Source: JAUMBM01 sp964441755
GTDB taxonomy: Bacteria > Bacteroidota > Bacteroidia > Chitinophagales > Saprospiraceae
Length of the DNA stretch: 64,000 bases
Assembly (NCBI GenBank): GCA_964441755.1
Contig: CAYTVG010000001.1
Coordinates: forward strand, 62,001 to 126,000
Direction: 5' to 3'
The notes below the pieces were generated by a model that was not told the DNA's origin, did no database searches, and worked only from the letters and a program-made list of their open reading frames with translations. The position numbers and the translations under genes were made by a program. Positions 27,270 to 36,443 of this stretch are shown piece by piece. Position 1 is the first letter of the stretch, and every line of letters starts with the position of its first letter.

Positions 27270-28862
27270 ATGTCCGCAATAGCCTTAATCGTTTTAGGCA
27301 TCTATTCTTTGGCGCTGGTGTACATCACCATCTACTGCGTCATGCAATTCAATCTGCTATATTTCTATAAGAAAGGTCACCGCATAGACACCGCGGAGCT
27401 AATTTCTGCTGAAGAGGACCAAGTTTGGGAGGCTGCACATGCTGCCCGCTTTGAAGCAGCAGCACGTGGTGCCGCCCCCAAGGTAATCAGCGGGCAGGCC
27501 GTAGCAGTGGCTGAAGGCGAAGAAGCGCCCTTTGTAACGGTTCAGCTCCCGATATACAACGAAATGTATGTTATTGAGCGTCTGATTGATGCCGTATGTG
27601 CATTCGACTACCCCCGGGATCGTTTTGAAGTTCATATCGTAGATGATTCTACGGATGAAACAGTAGAGATTGTCCGTAATAAAGTTGAACATTATAAGCG
27701 GCTGGGCTATCAGATTGAGCAAATCCGCCGGGAAAAGCGTCAGGGCTTTAAGGCTGGTGCACTCAAAGACGCTATGCCCTTTGCACACGGTGAGTTTATC
27801 GCTATTTTTGATGCCGATTTTGTGCCTCGTCCAGATTTTCTGCGCCAAACCATCCCTCACTTTCAGAATGACCATGTAGGGGTTGTACAGACGCGCTGGG
27901 AACATATCAATCAGGATTACTCCCTGCTGACTCAGCTGCAGGCATTACAGCTAAATGTTCACTTCACAGTTGAGCAAGTAGGTCGTATGAATGGTGATCA
28001 TCTATTGCAGTTCAATGGTACCGCAGGTGTCTGGCGGCGTGAAACAATTGATGATGCCGGTGGCTGGGAGGCAGATACGCTTACAGAGGATCTCGACCTT
28101 AGTATCCGCGCACAGTTGCGCGGATGGAAGATATTTTTCCTGGAAAATATAGGATCCCCGGCTGAGCTGCCTGCCGAAATGAACAGCTTCAAGTCGCAGC
28201 AGTTCCGCTGGATGAAGGGCGGTGCTGAGACAGCTCGCAAGATGTTGCCGAGTGTATGGAACAGCGACCTGTCGTTCAATCATAAGATTTTTGCCACCCT
28301 GCACCTGCTGTCAAGTTCCATCTTTATGGTGGTATTCATTGCGGGGGTTTCTAGTGTCCCTCTACTTTTCTTATTGGGCGAATTGTATGAAATGGGCTTC
28401 AGCAAGCATTTCTTTGCCTACTTCCTGGCCGGCCTGCTTTCCATTATTTCCATCTACTACGTAGCCAATATTCAGAGCCCGGCCAATCAGGAAAAACAAC
28501 TGGACAAGGCTGTCATGAAGTTCATCCTTCGATTCCCTCTGTTCCTGTCTCTTTCCATGGGTCTTGCACTCCATAATACTGTAGCGGTTATCCAGGGATT
28601 CATTGGCAAGAAATCTGCTTTTGTTCGTACCCCGAAGTTTAACATTCAAACGGGCAAGGATTCTTTTGTTAAGCGCCAGTATCTGAGTAAAAAGATTACC
28701 TGGACAACAATTGGCGAAGGACTGTTGGCTCTGTATTTCCTTGCTGCAGTTGCAGGAGGCTTGTACATACAGAATACAACTTTTATTTTCTTCCATCTCA
28801 TGTTGGCATTTGGTTACGGGGGCATTTTTGTATACTCTATCCGTCACCTCAACATGAAATAA
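27270..28862 (+). CDS. processive GT2 glycosyltransferase (cellulose-synthase-like)
   Basis: Protein of 530 aa. One N-terminal helix (about 4-28) is followed by a cytosolic GT-A domain with the D,D,D,QxxRW set: VDDSTDET, DADF, TEDLDLS and QQFRWMKGG. At least four C-terminal helices follow (SSSIFMVVFIAGVSSVPLLFLL onwards), giving the pore-like layout of BcsA/hyaluronan synthase relatives. It should build and extrude a beta-linked polysaccharide or elongate a glycolipid. No PilZ domain and no bcsB neighbour, so true cellulose synthesis is unlikely. Ends shortly before a very strong terminator. Confidence 0.85.
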   Translation: MSAIALIVLGIYSLALVYITIYCVMQFNLLYFYKKGHRIDTAELISAEEDQVWEAAHAARFEAAARGAAPKVISGQAVAVAEGEEAPFVTVQLPIYNEMYVIERLIDAVCAFDYPRDRFEVHIVDDSTDETVEIVRNKVEHYKRLGYQIEQIRREKRQGFKAGALKDAMPFAHGEFIAIFDADFVPRPDFLRQTIPHFQNDHVGVVQTRWEHINQDYSLLTQLQALQLNVHFTVEQVGRMNGDHLLQFNGTAGVWRRETIDDAGGWEADTLTEDLDLSIRAQLRGWKIFFLENIGSPAELPAEMNSFKSQQFRWMKGGAETARKMLPSVWNSDLSFNHKIFATLHLLSSSIFMVVFIAGVSSVPLLFLLGELYEMGFSKHFFAYFLAGLLSIISIYYVANIQSPANQEKQLDKAVMKFILRFPLFLSLSMGLALHNTVAVIQGFIGKKSAFVRTPKFNIQTGKDSFVKRQYLSKKITWTTIGEGLLALYFLAAVAGGLYIQNTTFIFFHLMLAFGYGGIFVYSIRHLNMK

Positions 28863-28940
28863 GCGGGGCTGTTATAACAACCCGAGAGGCGCTGTTCCAA
28901 CCGAGTTTCGCCATCTGGTGCCACAAATTCGAACAGCTTA

Positions 28941-28991
28941 AAGAACATTTTTTTGATTTTTTTCAAAATCAAAAAAATGTTCTTTTTTTTT
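28941..28991 (+). terminator. perfect 20-bp A/T-rich terminator
   Basis: AAGAACATTTTTTTGATTTT (28941-28960), loop TTTC, exact complement 28965-28984, then a T run to 28991. It ends the processive glycosyltransferase transcript and lies inside the upstream end of the next open frame, which excludes that gene's first apparent ATG (28953). Confidence 0.9.
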
Positions 28992-29063
28992 GCGCACACA
29001 GGCGTACTCATCCCGCTGAAAAACATTTTAATTAGGCTTTTTTGCAGAAAAGATCGGACCGTT

Positions 29064-30461
29064 ATGTGGCAGTACCTTATCCAAAGAGGCATTCGCTGGT
29101 TTGCTCTGGTTAAAGGAGATAGTATACGAAAATCTGCCTTTGGCCCAGGCATGGTATTTCTTTTGTTGGGTATTTGCATATTAGCCTTTAGGGTTGAACA
29201 AACTGCTTTTGCGTGGATAGCAGGTGGCTACGGACTGGCCTTTACAGGCTACTGGCTCATCAACCGTCGTCCTTTTGTTCAACAGCAGTTTGTAGCTGGT
29301 CTTGGGCTCAGCGTACTGTTGCGGTTACTACTTGTCATACCCTTTCCCCAATTGTCCGACGATATTTACAGGTTTGTTTGGGATGCCAGGCTAATACTGG
29401 CCGGACACCATCCTTTTGAGCAACTGCCCAGCGAACACCAACGGCAGGGATTTCCGGTTGCGGGCGCAGATGAATATCTATACAACCAACTTAACTCCCC
29501 CGACTACCACACCATCTACCCACCGGTAGCACAAGCACTATTTTTAGCAGGTGTCAGCCTTTTTCCCGATAATATTGCCGCCGCTGCCACCGTAATGAAA
29601 AGCATTATCCTCATTGCTGATATTCTGTGTATTGTCTTGCTAATTCATCTGTTAAAACAACTTAACCTGCCCTCTTCCCGGGCACACTTGTACGCCCTTA
29701 ATCCGTTGGTCATGGTCGAAGGAGTAGGAAATCTCCACTTCGAACCCGTGATGGTTTGCTTTTTACTCCTGTCCTTCATGTTGTTATTGCGCAAAAACTG
29801 GATTGGCAGCGCCGTCGCCTGGGCGATGGCCATTGCAACCAAATTACTACCGCTGATATTTTTACCCCTATTAGTGCGAAGGCTACCTATGGCAAAGTGG
29901 GCACCATTTTGGGGCGGCCTTAGCCTGACGCTATGTCTGCTATTCATCCCTTTAGCAGAAGCGGTGTTTATTAGTCATATGGGAGAAAGTCTGCAGTTGT
30001 ATTTTCGCCGGTTCGAATTCAATGCCAGCTTTTTTTACGTCTTTAAAGCTGTAGGCTACGGGTGGCGGGGCAAAAATGAAGTTGCGCTGATAGGCCCAAC
30101 ACTGGCACTGATTACGCTTATAAGCATATTGTGGCTCACATGGAAAGAAACGGCACCCAAACTAAGGGAGTTGCCAACCATGTGTCTGTTAGCTATAAGT
30201 ATTTACCTGCTCAACACCACGACCGTCCACCCATGGTACTTGATAATGCCCGTAGCCTTGGGTGTTCTCACCACTTACTCCTATCCATTTATATGGTCGG
30301 CAGCAGTAACGCTCTCCTATGCCCACTACAGCTACCAACCCTGGCGAGAGAACTATTGGCTCATAGCTTTATCCTATGTATTGATACTATTGGCTATGCT
30401 GCATGACCGGTATAAGCATAAGGCTGCCATTGCACACGCTCAAAGCCCTGGCAGCAAATAA
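29064..30461 (+). CDS. GT-C/GT87-like polytopic mannosyltransferase-type protein
   Basis: Protein of 465 aa from ATG 29064 (MWQYLIQRG); the frame is open from 28953, but that part is a terminator. About 11-12 membrane helices. Between the early helices, an acidic periplasmic segment FPQLSDDIYRFVWDARL carries the DD pair of GT-C enzymes. HTIYPPVAQALF and the late NTTTVHPWYLIMP match bacterial polyprenyl-phosphate-mannose-dependent transferases (DUF2029-related). It may use the product of the GT2 enzyme two genes upstream. A promoter was not identified after the terminator. Confidence 0.8.
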   Translation: MWQYLIQRGIRWFALVKGDSIRKSAFGPGMVFLLLGICILAFRVEQTAFAWIAGGYGLAFTGYWLINRRPFVQQQFVAGLGLSVLLRLLLVIPFPQLSDDIYRFVWDARLILAGHHPFEQLPSEHQRQGFPVAGADEYLYNQLNSPDYHTIYPPVAQALFLAGVSLFPDNIAAAATVMKSIILIADILCIVLLIHLLKQLNLPSSRAHLYALNPLVMVEGVGNLHFEPVMVCFLLLSFMLLLRKNWIGSAVAWAMAIATKLLPLIFLPLLVRRLPMAKWAPFWGGLSLTLCLLFIPLAEAVFISHMGESLQLYFRRFEFNASFFYVFKAVGYGWRGKNEVALIGPTLALITLISILWLTWKETAPKLRELPTMCLLAISIYLLNTTTVHPWYLIMPVALGVLTTYSYPFIWSAAVTLSYAHYSYQPWRENYWLIALSYVLILLAMLHDRYKHKAAIAHAQSPGSK

Positions 30462-30488
30462 AAATCTTCAGCCATCAGCGGGCTGTAC

Positions 30489-30496
30489 TATCTTTG
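30489..30496 (+). promoter_or_regulatory. promoter of the lipoprotein gene
   Basis: TATCTTTG, exact -7 box, 27 bp before ATG 30523; no clear -33. Supports the internal ATG over the frame start at 30403. Confidence 0.6.
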
Positions 30497-30522
30497 TACT
30501 ACAGAATATAATTGCGTTTGCT

Positions 30523-31203
30523 ATGCGTACTAACAGGCCCCAGCGGCACCTCATTTTTGCGATACTCATTCTCCCTTTCTTGGCATTGGCCTGCCAATCT
30601 TCGGAGGATAAAGCAATGAAACCGGCAAATAAGCCTTCTGCAAGCGCCTCGCTCCCCGTACCCGACGGGACGGATCTAACTTTTTACCCCGGTAAAGGCT
30701 TCGGGTCAATAAGTATGGAAACAGGACGCGAAGACCTACAACGACTCTACGGTGACAAATATGTAACCGAAATGCCCGTATACCTACAGGAAGGGGAATA
30801 TGCACCCGGCTTGGTTGTCTTCCCCGGCACTACAGAAGCTGTAGAAATCATTCTTGCAGGCGACGGTGAGCCAGCCTACGCTCGTATCAGTGCCCCCGGG
30901 AGCAGGTGGAAAACAGCTGAAGGACTGGGCATTGGAGCCTCTCTTGCCGAGCTTGAAAAGGCTAATGGTCGCCACTTTACATTTCAGGGCTTTGAGGGGG
31001 ATATGTCGGGTATGGTGATTGACTGGCTGGGCGGCAAGTTTTACATTGGTGTGTCCGTCAGATTGGCTGCGGAAGGAAAGATACCAGATACTTTCAAAGG
31101 CAATGTAATTTTTCGCAGCGATGACCCTGAAGTAAAAAAATTACCCCTGCGCGTTGTAGAGATTATGCAGCGACTTGATGCCGCCACCCTTGATTATCAT
31201 TGA
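30523..31203 (+). CDS. predicted lipoprotein of unknown function
   Basis: Protein of 226 aa from ATG 30523. It has a positively charged N-terminus, hydrophobic core and lipobox LALAC (Cys at about 22), then a Ser/Pro/Ala/Lys linker. The mature part has two similar beta-rich pieces: ETGREDLQRLYGD...GEYAPGLVVFPGTTEAVEIIL and GLGIGASLAELEKANGRHFTFQGF...GGKFYIGV. I do not recognise a named family, although the pattern recalls small Bacteroidota envelope lipoproteins. Anchored in the periplasm or outer membrane. Stands between the glycosyltransferase cluster and the YghO-like gene. Confidence 0.75.
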   Translation: MRTNRPQRHLIFAILILPFLALACQSSEDKAMKPANKPSASASLPVPDGTDLTFYPGKGFGSISMETGREDLQRLYGDKYVTEMPVYLQEGEYAPGLVVFPGTTEAVEIILAGDGEPAYARISAPGSRWKTAEGLGIGASLAELEKANGRHFTFQGFEGDMSGMVIDWLGGKFYIGVSVRLAAEGKIPDTFKGNVIFRSDDPEVKKLPLRVVEIMQRLDAATLDYH

Positions 31204-31262
31204 ATAACAGCCATTATAGCCGTAAACACTCAATCTTTACGTCACCAGAAATAATATAAACC

Positions 31263-32486
31263 ATGAACATTCGTCAAGTCGTAAGTAAGCGCGACTGGAA
31301 GGCCTTTCATGAAGTAGCTGATTATATCTATCGGCAAGATCCTCACTGGGTATCACCCCTGCATGCTGATATTGAAAAAATATTTGATCCCGGGCACAAC
31401 AAAAATTTTGCACAGGGAGGTGAAGCCTGTCTATGGGTACTTTATTCCCCTTCCGGTACTCCCATAGGACGAATTGCTGCCTTTATCGACGCCCAGCGCA
31501 ACAGCACCAAAGAGTACCCGGTGGGATCGATAGGCTTTTTTGAGTGCATTCGAGATAATCAGGCCGCTGATGTATTGTTTGATACTGCAGAGCAGTACCT
31601 CCGCGACCGGGGTATGCAGGCCATCGATGGCCCCGTCAACTTTGGTGAGCGCGACCGTTTTTGGGGTTTGCTCACGAAAGGTTGGTATCAGCCGGTATAT
31701 CAGGAAAATTATAATCCTCCATACTATCAGGTTTTTTTTGAAGGCCACGGATATGAGCCCCATGAGCAGATTTTTACTTATCACGGAAAAACACAGGGTA
31801 TAGATCCAACTCGCCTGCTGGCGCTTGCACAAAAAGTTCGCGCCCGGTACGGTATCACAACACGCTACATCGACCCACATAATCTGGATACCTTTGCTGG
31901 TCATTTTGTAACCGTATACAATGACGCCTTCAGGGATTTCCCTTATTTCAAACCATTGCAGCCCGCACAGGTAGCGCAGGTTTTCCGTCAAATGAAACCC
32001 ATCATGGATCCCAGGCTGGTATGCTTTGCTTTTGAAGGGGAAAAGCCTGTCGGTTTTTGCGCTCTTATCCCGGAAATCAACGATTTCCTACGGTCGGCTC
32101 AAGGACGCCTCAACTTACGCACACTCCCCGGATTTCTATGGCGCAAGCATTTTATGCGCCCGCAAAAAGTCAAAGGCATTGCTTTTGGAATTGCGAATGA
32201 CTGGCAGCGTCGAGGACTGTTTGCCTGTATCGTGCAACACATGTATGAGTCAGATAATAAGGCCAACCCCAAAAAATACAGCGATATATTACTGGCAACT
32301 ATTCGGGGGCACAATATGGCGATGAACAACGTTGTGCAGACGCTTAATGTAAAAATACAGCGCGTGCACATAGCCTATCGCAAGATGCTCTCTAGCAGCC
32401 ATGCACCCCAACCTTTTCCCTTTATTGACACGACAGAGGTATCTCTTGGCAATCCTCCGGACGAAGGTATTTACCCCTGCCAATGA
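31263..32486 (+). CDS. YghO-like GNAT-fold protein
   Basis: Protein of 407 aa. The N-terminal QDPHWVSPLHADIEKIFDPGHNKNF is the signature of the YghO-like family. GPVNFGERDRFWGLLTKGW and the NPPYYQVFFEGHGYEP stretch follow, and the C-terminal half is GNAT-like (CFAFEGEKPVGFCALIPEIND; GIAFGIANDWQRRGLFACIV). Biochemical activity has not been assigned for this family as far as I know; acyl transfer to an unknown cytosolic acceptor is inferred from the fold. Followed by an independent promoter. Confidence 0.78.
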   Translation: MNIRQVVSKRDWKAFHEVADYIYRQDPHWVSPLHADIEKIFDPGHNKNFAQGGEACLWVLYSPSGTPIGRIAAFIDAQRNSTKEYPVGSIGFFECIRDNQAADVLFDTAEQYLRDRGMQAIDGPVNFGERDRFWGLLTKGWYQPVYQENYNPPYYQVFFEGHGYEPHEQIFTYHGKTQGIDPTRLLALAQKVRARYGITTRYIDPHNLDTFAGHFVTVYNDAFRDFPYFKPLQPAQVAQVFRQMKPIMDPRLVCFAFEGEKPVGFCALIPEINDFLRSAQGRLNLRTLPGFLWRKHFMRPQKVKGIAFGIANDWQRRGLFACIVQHMYESDNKANPKKYSDILLATIRGHNMAMNNVVQTLNVKIQRVHIAYRKMLSSSHAPQPFPFIDTTEVSLGNPPDEGIYPCQ

Positions 32487-32509
32487 CCTCTTCCCATGGT
32501 TTGGGAGCG

Positions 32510-32540
32510 TTGATAATCATTGGAAAAATCGCTACCTTTG
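32510..32540 (+). promoter_or_regulatory. consensus promoter of the acyl-CoA dehydrogenase
   Basis: TTG (32510-32512), 20 bp, TACCTTTG (32533-32540): one of the three best Bacteroidota-type promoters in the window. Leader about 40 nt. Confidence 0.8.
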
Positions 32541-32583
32541 TTGCTGGAAAAAATGGTTACTAACCAAATAAATATTACAATCG

Positions 32584-33813
32584 ATGTACGTAGGAAATGA
32601 TAACGGCTCAGTGAGCCCGGCTCTTGAAAAAAGGGCGCGCGAAGATCGCTTTCAGTTTCACGATTACTACCTCGTCGAGGAGTTGCTTAACGAGGATCAC
32701 CGTTTGGCACGTGCTGCCGTGCGCGATTGGGTAAAGCAGGAGGTTTCACCCATTATCGAAGCCTACTCAGAGCGCGCACAATGCCCTACCCATCTCTTTA
32801 AAGGGCTGGCAGAAATAGGTGCTTTTGGCCCCAGTATTCCCGCTGTGTACGGAGGCGGTGGCATGGACGAAATCGCCTACGGCATCATCATGCAGGAACT
32901 GGAGCGGGGTGACAGCGGTATTCGGTCCATGGCTTCTGTACAAGGATCTTTGGTCATGTACCCCATCTATAAGTATGGTTCTGAAGAACAGCGCCGTAAG
33001 TACCTGCCTAAGCTGGCAAGTGGTGAACTGATTGGTTGCTTTGGCCTCACAGAGCCCGATCACGGGTCCAATCCGGGAGGTATGACTACCAACATCAAAG
33101 ATGATGGCGATGCCTACATCCTCAATGGCGCAAAAATGTGGATTACCAACTCCCCCGTAGCTGATATAGCCGTCGTTTGGGCAAAGGATGAGCAAGGAAA
33201 AATCAGGGGAGTGATCGTAGAAAGAGATATGCCCGGATTCAGTACCCCCGAAATTCATGGCAAATGGTCGCTGCGGGCAAGCATAACCGGCGAGTTGGTT
33301 TTCGAAGATGTCAGAGTGCCTAAAGAAAATCTACTACCCAACGTTGAAGGGCTGAAAGGCCCCCTTGGCTGCCTCAGCAAAGCCCGCTATGGTATCGCGT
33401 GGGGCGCTGTCGGTGCAGCGCTCGATTGTTACGACTCTGCTCTTCGATACAGCCTTGAGCGTGAGCAATTTGGAAAACCGATTGGTGGCTTCCAGCTCAC
33501 GCAAAAAAAATTGGCAGAGATGATTACAGAAATCACCAAAGCACAGTTACTCCTCTGGCGATTGGGCACCCTGGCCAACGAAGGCCGTGCTACAGCTGCA
33601 CAAATAAGTATGGCCAAGCGAAACAATGTGCATATGGCACTGGAAATTGCCCGTGAAGCCCGGCAAATCCATGGTGGCATGGGTATTACCAATGAATACC
33701 CGGTTATGCGCCACATGATGAACCTTGAGACAGTACTTACATATGAGGGAACACATGATATCCACCTGCTGATTACCGGTATGGATATCACGGGACTCAA
33801 TGCATTCAAATAA
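32584..33813 (+). CDS. acyl-CoA dehydrogenase, glutaryl-CoA dehydrogenase-like
   Basis: Protein of 409 aa. FAD-dependent dehydrogenase. ASVQGSLVMYPIYKYGSEEQRRKYLPKL, GCFGLTEPDHGS (FAD contact) and WITNSPVADIAVVWAK follow human GCDH closely, and the catalytic base is E388 in LTYEGTHDIH, the GCDH position. FSLRAS-type KWSLRASITGEL is also present. GCDHs oxidise and decarboxylate glutaryl-CoA to crotonyl-CoA in lysine/tryptophan breakdown; plain dehydrogenation cannot be excluded. No other catabolic gene is adjacent. Perfect hairpin follows the stop. Confidence 0.88.
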   Translation: MYVGNDNGSVSPALEKRAREDRFQFHDYYLVEELLNEDHRLARAAVRDWVKQEVSPIIEAYSERAQCPTHLFKGLAEIGAFGPSIPAVYGGGGMDEIAYGIIMQELERGDSGIRSMASVQGSLVMYPIYKYGSEEQRRKYLPKLASGELIGCFGLTEPDHGSNPGGMTTNIKDDGDAYILNGAKMWITNSPVADIAVVWAKDEQGKIRGVIVERDMPGFSTPEIHGKWSLRASITGELVFEDVRVPKENLLPNVEGLKGPLGCLSKARYGIAWGAVGAALDCYDSALRYSLEREQFGKPIGGFQLTQKKLAEMITEITKAQLLLWRLGTLANEGRATAAQISMAKRNNVHMALEIAREARQIHGGMGITNEYPVMRHMMNLETVLTYEGTHDIHLLITGMDITGLNAFK

Positions 33814-33823
33814 CAACTATACC

Positions 33824-33850
33824 GGGCAGCTCAACAACAATGAGCTGCCC
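33824..33850 (+). terminator. hairpin after the acyl-CoA dehydrogenase
   Basis: Perfect 10-bp stem GGGCAGCTCA/TGAGCTGCCC with a 7-nt loop; no T run, so possibly rho-dependent or an mRNA 3' stabiliser. Confidence 0.65.
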
Positions 33851-33987
33851 CTCAACGTTTAGCTGTGATCTGGCGTCTGCTGGCTCTGCAGTATGGATAA
33901 TAACAACCGCCTCCCGCTCGCGTCCGGATGGAATTCACCACTATACAGGGGCAGTTGTTTGTACCCTTTTTTAAATGAATATATCCT

Positions 33988-35157
33988 ATGATGTCGGCAT
34001 TTGATCGTCTTTGGGTGGGAGTGCTCCTTATAGTACTTTCGACACCATTAGCTGGACAAGAAGGAACGATCACGCTCATGAACCCTTCTTTTGAGGACTT
34101 TCCCAGGCACAGTCACACGCCAAGGGATTGGACGAACTGTGGCTTTCAGAATGAATCTCCGCCGGATATTCAACCCGATCTGACCTTTAGCGTAAGCAAA
34201 CCCGCTTTCCACGGCAATACTTATATAGGTATGGTAGTGCGTGATAACGACACTTGGGAGGCTATAGGTCAGCGCCTAAGCTCCCCTATGATTAAGGGGC
34301 ATTGCTACAAGTTTTCCATTCATTTGGCAAGATCTGAAATGTACCTCAGTCAAAGCCGAATTACCAATGAGGCCGCCAATTACAATACTCCAGTTAAGTT
34401 GCGCATTTATGGCGGCTATAACTACTGCGACAAAGCTTATCTGTTGGCTGAGAGCGATCTGGTAATTAATTACCGCTGGTTGGAATACAACTTTAAGTTT
34501 AAGCCGCAAGGCAATTATACCCACCTCGTATTTGAAGCGTTCTATCAGACGCCTACACTTTTCCCCTATAACGGCAATCTACTACTTGACAACGCTTCTG
34601 CAATCAAACTTATTCCTTGCTCTACACCGGTGGCAGAAGAGGCTCGTCCTCCTGCCCCCTTGGTCAACGCTCCGGAAAAACAATCTCCATCGCCTGGTGT
34701 TACTTCGTCTCCCTCCAACAGCAGCACTCCTAAACAAATAACCGTCAATAGCGAGAATCGACAAGAGCCAACGTTGGCCGGGGTTAAACGCGAGGATATA
34801 CGAGCTGGTCAAAAAATTAAAATCGAAAATCTTTTGTTTCTAACAGACAGTTCAAGTATTAAGGCAGAATCCTATCCGATACTTGACAATATCTACCGAT
34901 TCCTTTCTGCTAATAACGATGTAGTGGTGGAAATCGGCGGTCATACCAATAGTCTCCCGGATCATGAATATGCAGACAGGTTGTCTGCCGCCCGTGCCAA
35001 AGCAGTTGCTGACTACCTAATCTCCAAAGGTATCTCCAGAGAACGCATTCAATACCGTGGTTATGGAAAACGACAGCCTATTGATACCAACGAAACAATC
35101 GAAGGGCGAAGGCGAAATCAACGGGTAGAGATAAAAATTATTAGCTTCGGAGACTAA
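33988..35157 (+). CDS. OmpA-domain envelope protein with N-terminal beta-sandwich
   Basis: Protein of 389 aa. Signal peptide about 1-23 (ending LAGQ). Residues 30-205 form a beta-sandwich starting MNPSFEDFPRHSHTPRDWTNCG and including KGHCYKFSIHLARS, resembling carbohydrate-binding-like modules of Bacteroidota surface proteins. A Pro/Ser-rich linker (about 210-255) leads to an OmpA peptidoglycan-binding domain (about 275-388) with VVVEIGGHTNS, RLSAARAKAVADYLISKGIS and YGKRQPI. Expected to tie an outer-membrane or surface partner to peptidoglycan. The stop shares CTAA with the convergent aroA stop. Confidence 0.88.
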   Translation: MMSAFDRLWVGVLLIVLSTPLAGQEGTITLMNPSFEDFPRHSHTPRDWTNCGFQNESPPDIQPDLTFSVSKPAFHGNTYIGMVVRDNDTWEAIGQRLSSPMIKGHCYKFSIHLARSEMYLSQSRITNEAANYNTPVKLRIYGGYNYCDKAYLLAESDLVINYRWLEYNFKFKPQGNYTHLVFEAFYQTPTLFPYNGNLLLDNASAIKLIPCSTPVAEEARPPAPLVNAPEKQSPSPGVTSSPSNSSTPKQITVNSENRQEPTLAGVKREDIRAGQKIKIENLLFLTDSSSIKAESYPILDNIYRFLSANNDVVVEIGGHTNSLPDHEYADRLSAARAKAVADYLISKGISRERIQYRGYGKRQPIDTNETIEGRRRNQRVEIKIISFGD

Positions 35158-36431
35158 CGGTTGTTGTGGTGATTCAGCTGGAAATCAAGCCGGGCCAGGT
35201 CTTTCCAAAAATCGGGATATGATTTGGCAACAACTTCGGGATCTTTTATTGCAATAGGCCACCGGGTGGCCATAGGTGCAAATGCCATGGCCATCCGGTG
35301 ATCATCATAGGTACTTACCTGTACTTCACCTTCGACCTGAGCTTGTCCCTCCAGCAGATAATATTTGCGATCTTGCACCTTACTGAATCTTGCCGGTAAA
35401 GCAGAAAAACTCGTGCCAAACTTATGTAACTCCTGCTTAACCGCACTGATCCGATCGGTCTCCTTAATGCGCAGCGTCTCCAACCCACTAAACAGGCCCT
35501 GGACTCCTAAAACAGCGCAAGTAACTGCAACTGTCTGCGCCAAATCGGGACATTCCAGAAAATCCTGCTCAAGCAATCCTACTATAGTCCTGCCCTTTTG
35601 CTTAATCAGCCGAATACCGCTGTCGGTAAATTCCGTTTTCACACCAAGCTTTTCGTAAATCACTGGCAGCACAGCATCGCCCTGTATACTTTCCGCAAAC
35701 AATCCATCTAATTGAATATCTGCATAGTCACTCATAGCTGCCATACTGTAATAGTAACTGGCAGCAGACCAGTCTGCCTCTACTGTAAAAGGCTTCGGTT
35801 GGTATTTCTGCGGAGCTACTACTATGCTGTTATCCTCCCATTCGTGACTGACCCCAAAATACTGCATCAGCTTAAGGGTCATTTCAATATACGGTCGGGA
35901 TACGATGGTTCCCTCCAACTGAAGCTGCAACCCATTGGGTAGTACAGGAGCGAGTAACAGCAGGGCCGTAATGTATTGACTACTCGTATCAGCACTTACC
36001 GTCACTTGCCCGGATAATCCAAACTGGATAGAAGAAGCAAAGTGGAGAGGAGGATAACCCTCTTTTTCCATATAGCGAATATCTGCTCCCATGTGTCGCA
36101 GCGCCTCTACCAAAGGCCCTACCGGCCTTTGTTTCATGCGTTCGCTGCCTGTAAGGATACGGTCGCCGCCCTGTGCTGCCAAGAAGGCAGTCATAAACCG
36201 AAAGGTGGTTCCGGCTGCTCCTGCATCTAACACAGTTGCATCTGACGCGAGCAAATCAGCCAATATGGAGGTATCTGCTGCGTTTGCAAGCCCCTCTACT
36301 GTAAATGAATGGTCGCACAAAGCCCGTATCATCAGGACTCTGTTGCTAATACTCTTAGAGCCGGCCAACCTGATGCGACCAATCAACGGCTGAGGTTGAC
36401 GATAAACGGAAAGGCTGTCCATAACCCTCAA
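35154..36431 (-). CDS. aroA: 3-phosphoshikimate 1-carboxyvinyltransferase (EPSP synthase)
   Basis: Protein of 425 aa (start could be ATG 36431 or the fourth codon). It joins shikimate 3-phosphate and PEP to EPSP, the sixth step of the shikimate pathway. Motifs are LAGSKSISNRVLMIRAL (about 23-39), LDAGAAGTTFRFMTAFLA, MKQRPVGPLVEALRHMGA, SSQYITALLLLAPV, the catalytic LRIKETDRISAVKQEL and STYDDHRMAMAFAP. The GAAGTTFR loop has Ala at the position where class I enzymes often carry Gly, a site where Gly-to-Ala substitution is known to lower glyphosate binding. Third gene of phoH - small ORF - aroA. Confidence 0.95.
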   Translation of the reverse strand: MRVMDSLSVYRQPQPLIGRIRLAGSKSISNRVLMIRALCDHSFTVEGLANAADTSILADLLASDATVLDAGAAGTTFRFMTAFLAAQGGDRILTGSERMKQRPVGPLVEALRHMGADIRYMEKEGYPPLHFASSIQFGLSGQVTVSADTSSQYITALLLLAPVLPNGLQLQLEGTIVSRPYIEMTLKLMQYFGVSHEWEDNSIVVAPQKYQPKPFTVEADWSAASYYYSMAAMSDYADIQLDGLFAESIQGDAVLPVIYEKLGVKTEFTDSGIRLIKQKGRTIVGLLEQDFLECPDLAQTVAVTCAVLGVQGLFSGLETLRIKETDRISAVKQELHKFGTSFSALPARFSKVQDRKYYLLEGQAQVEGEVQVSTYDDHRMAMAFAPMATRWPIAIKDPEVVAKSYPDFWKDLARLDFQLNHHNNR

Positions 36432-36443
36432 TTTTACAGTTGC

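Noticed and set aside
27270..28862. Cellulose synthase BcsA
   Set aside because: The D,D,D,QxxRW set is present, but PilZ, BcsB and BcsC/Z neighbours are missing, so only a processive GT2 is claimed.
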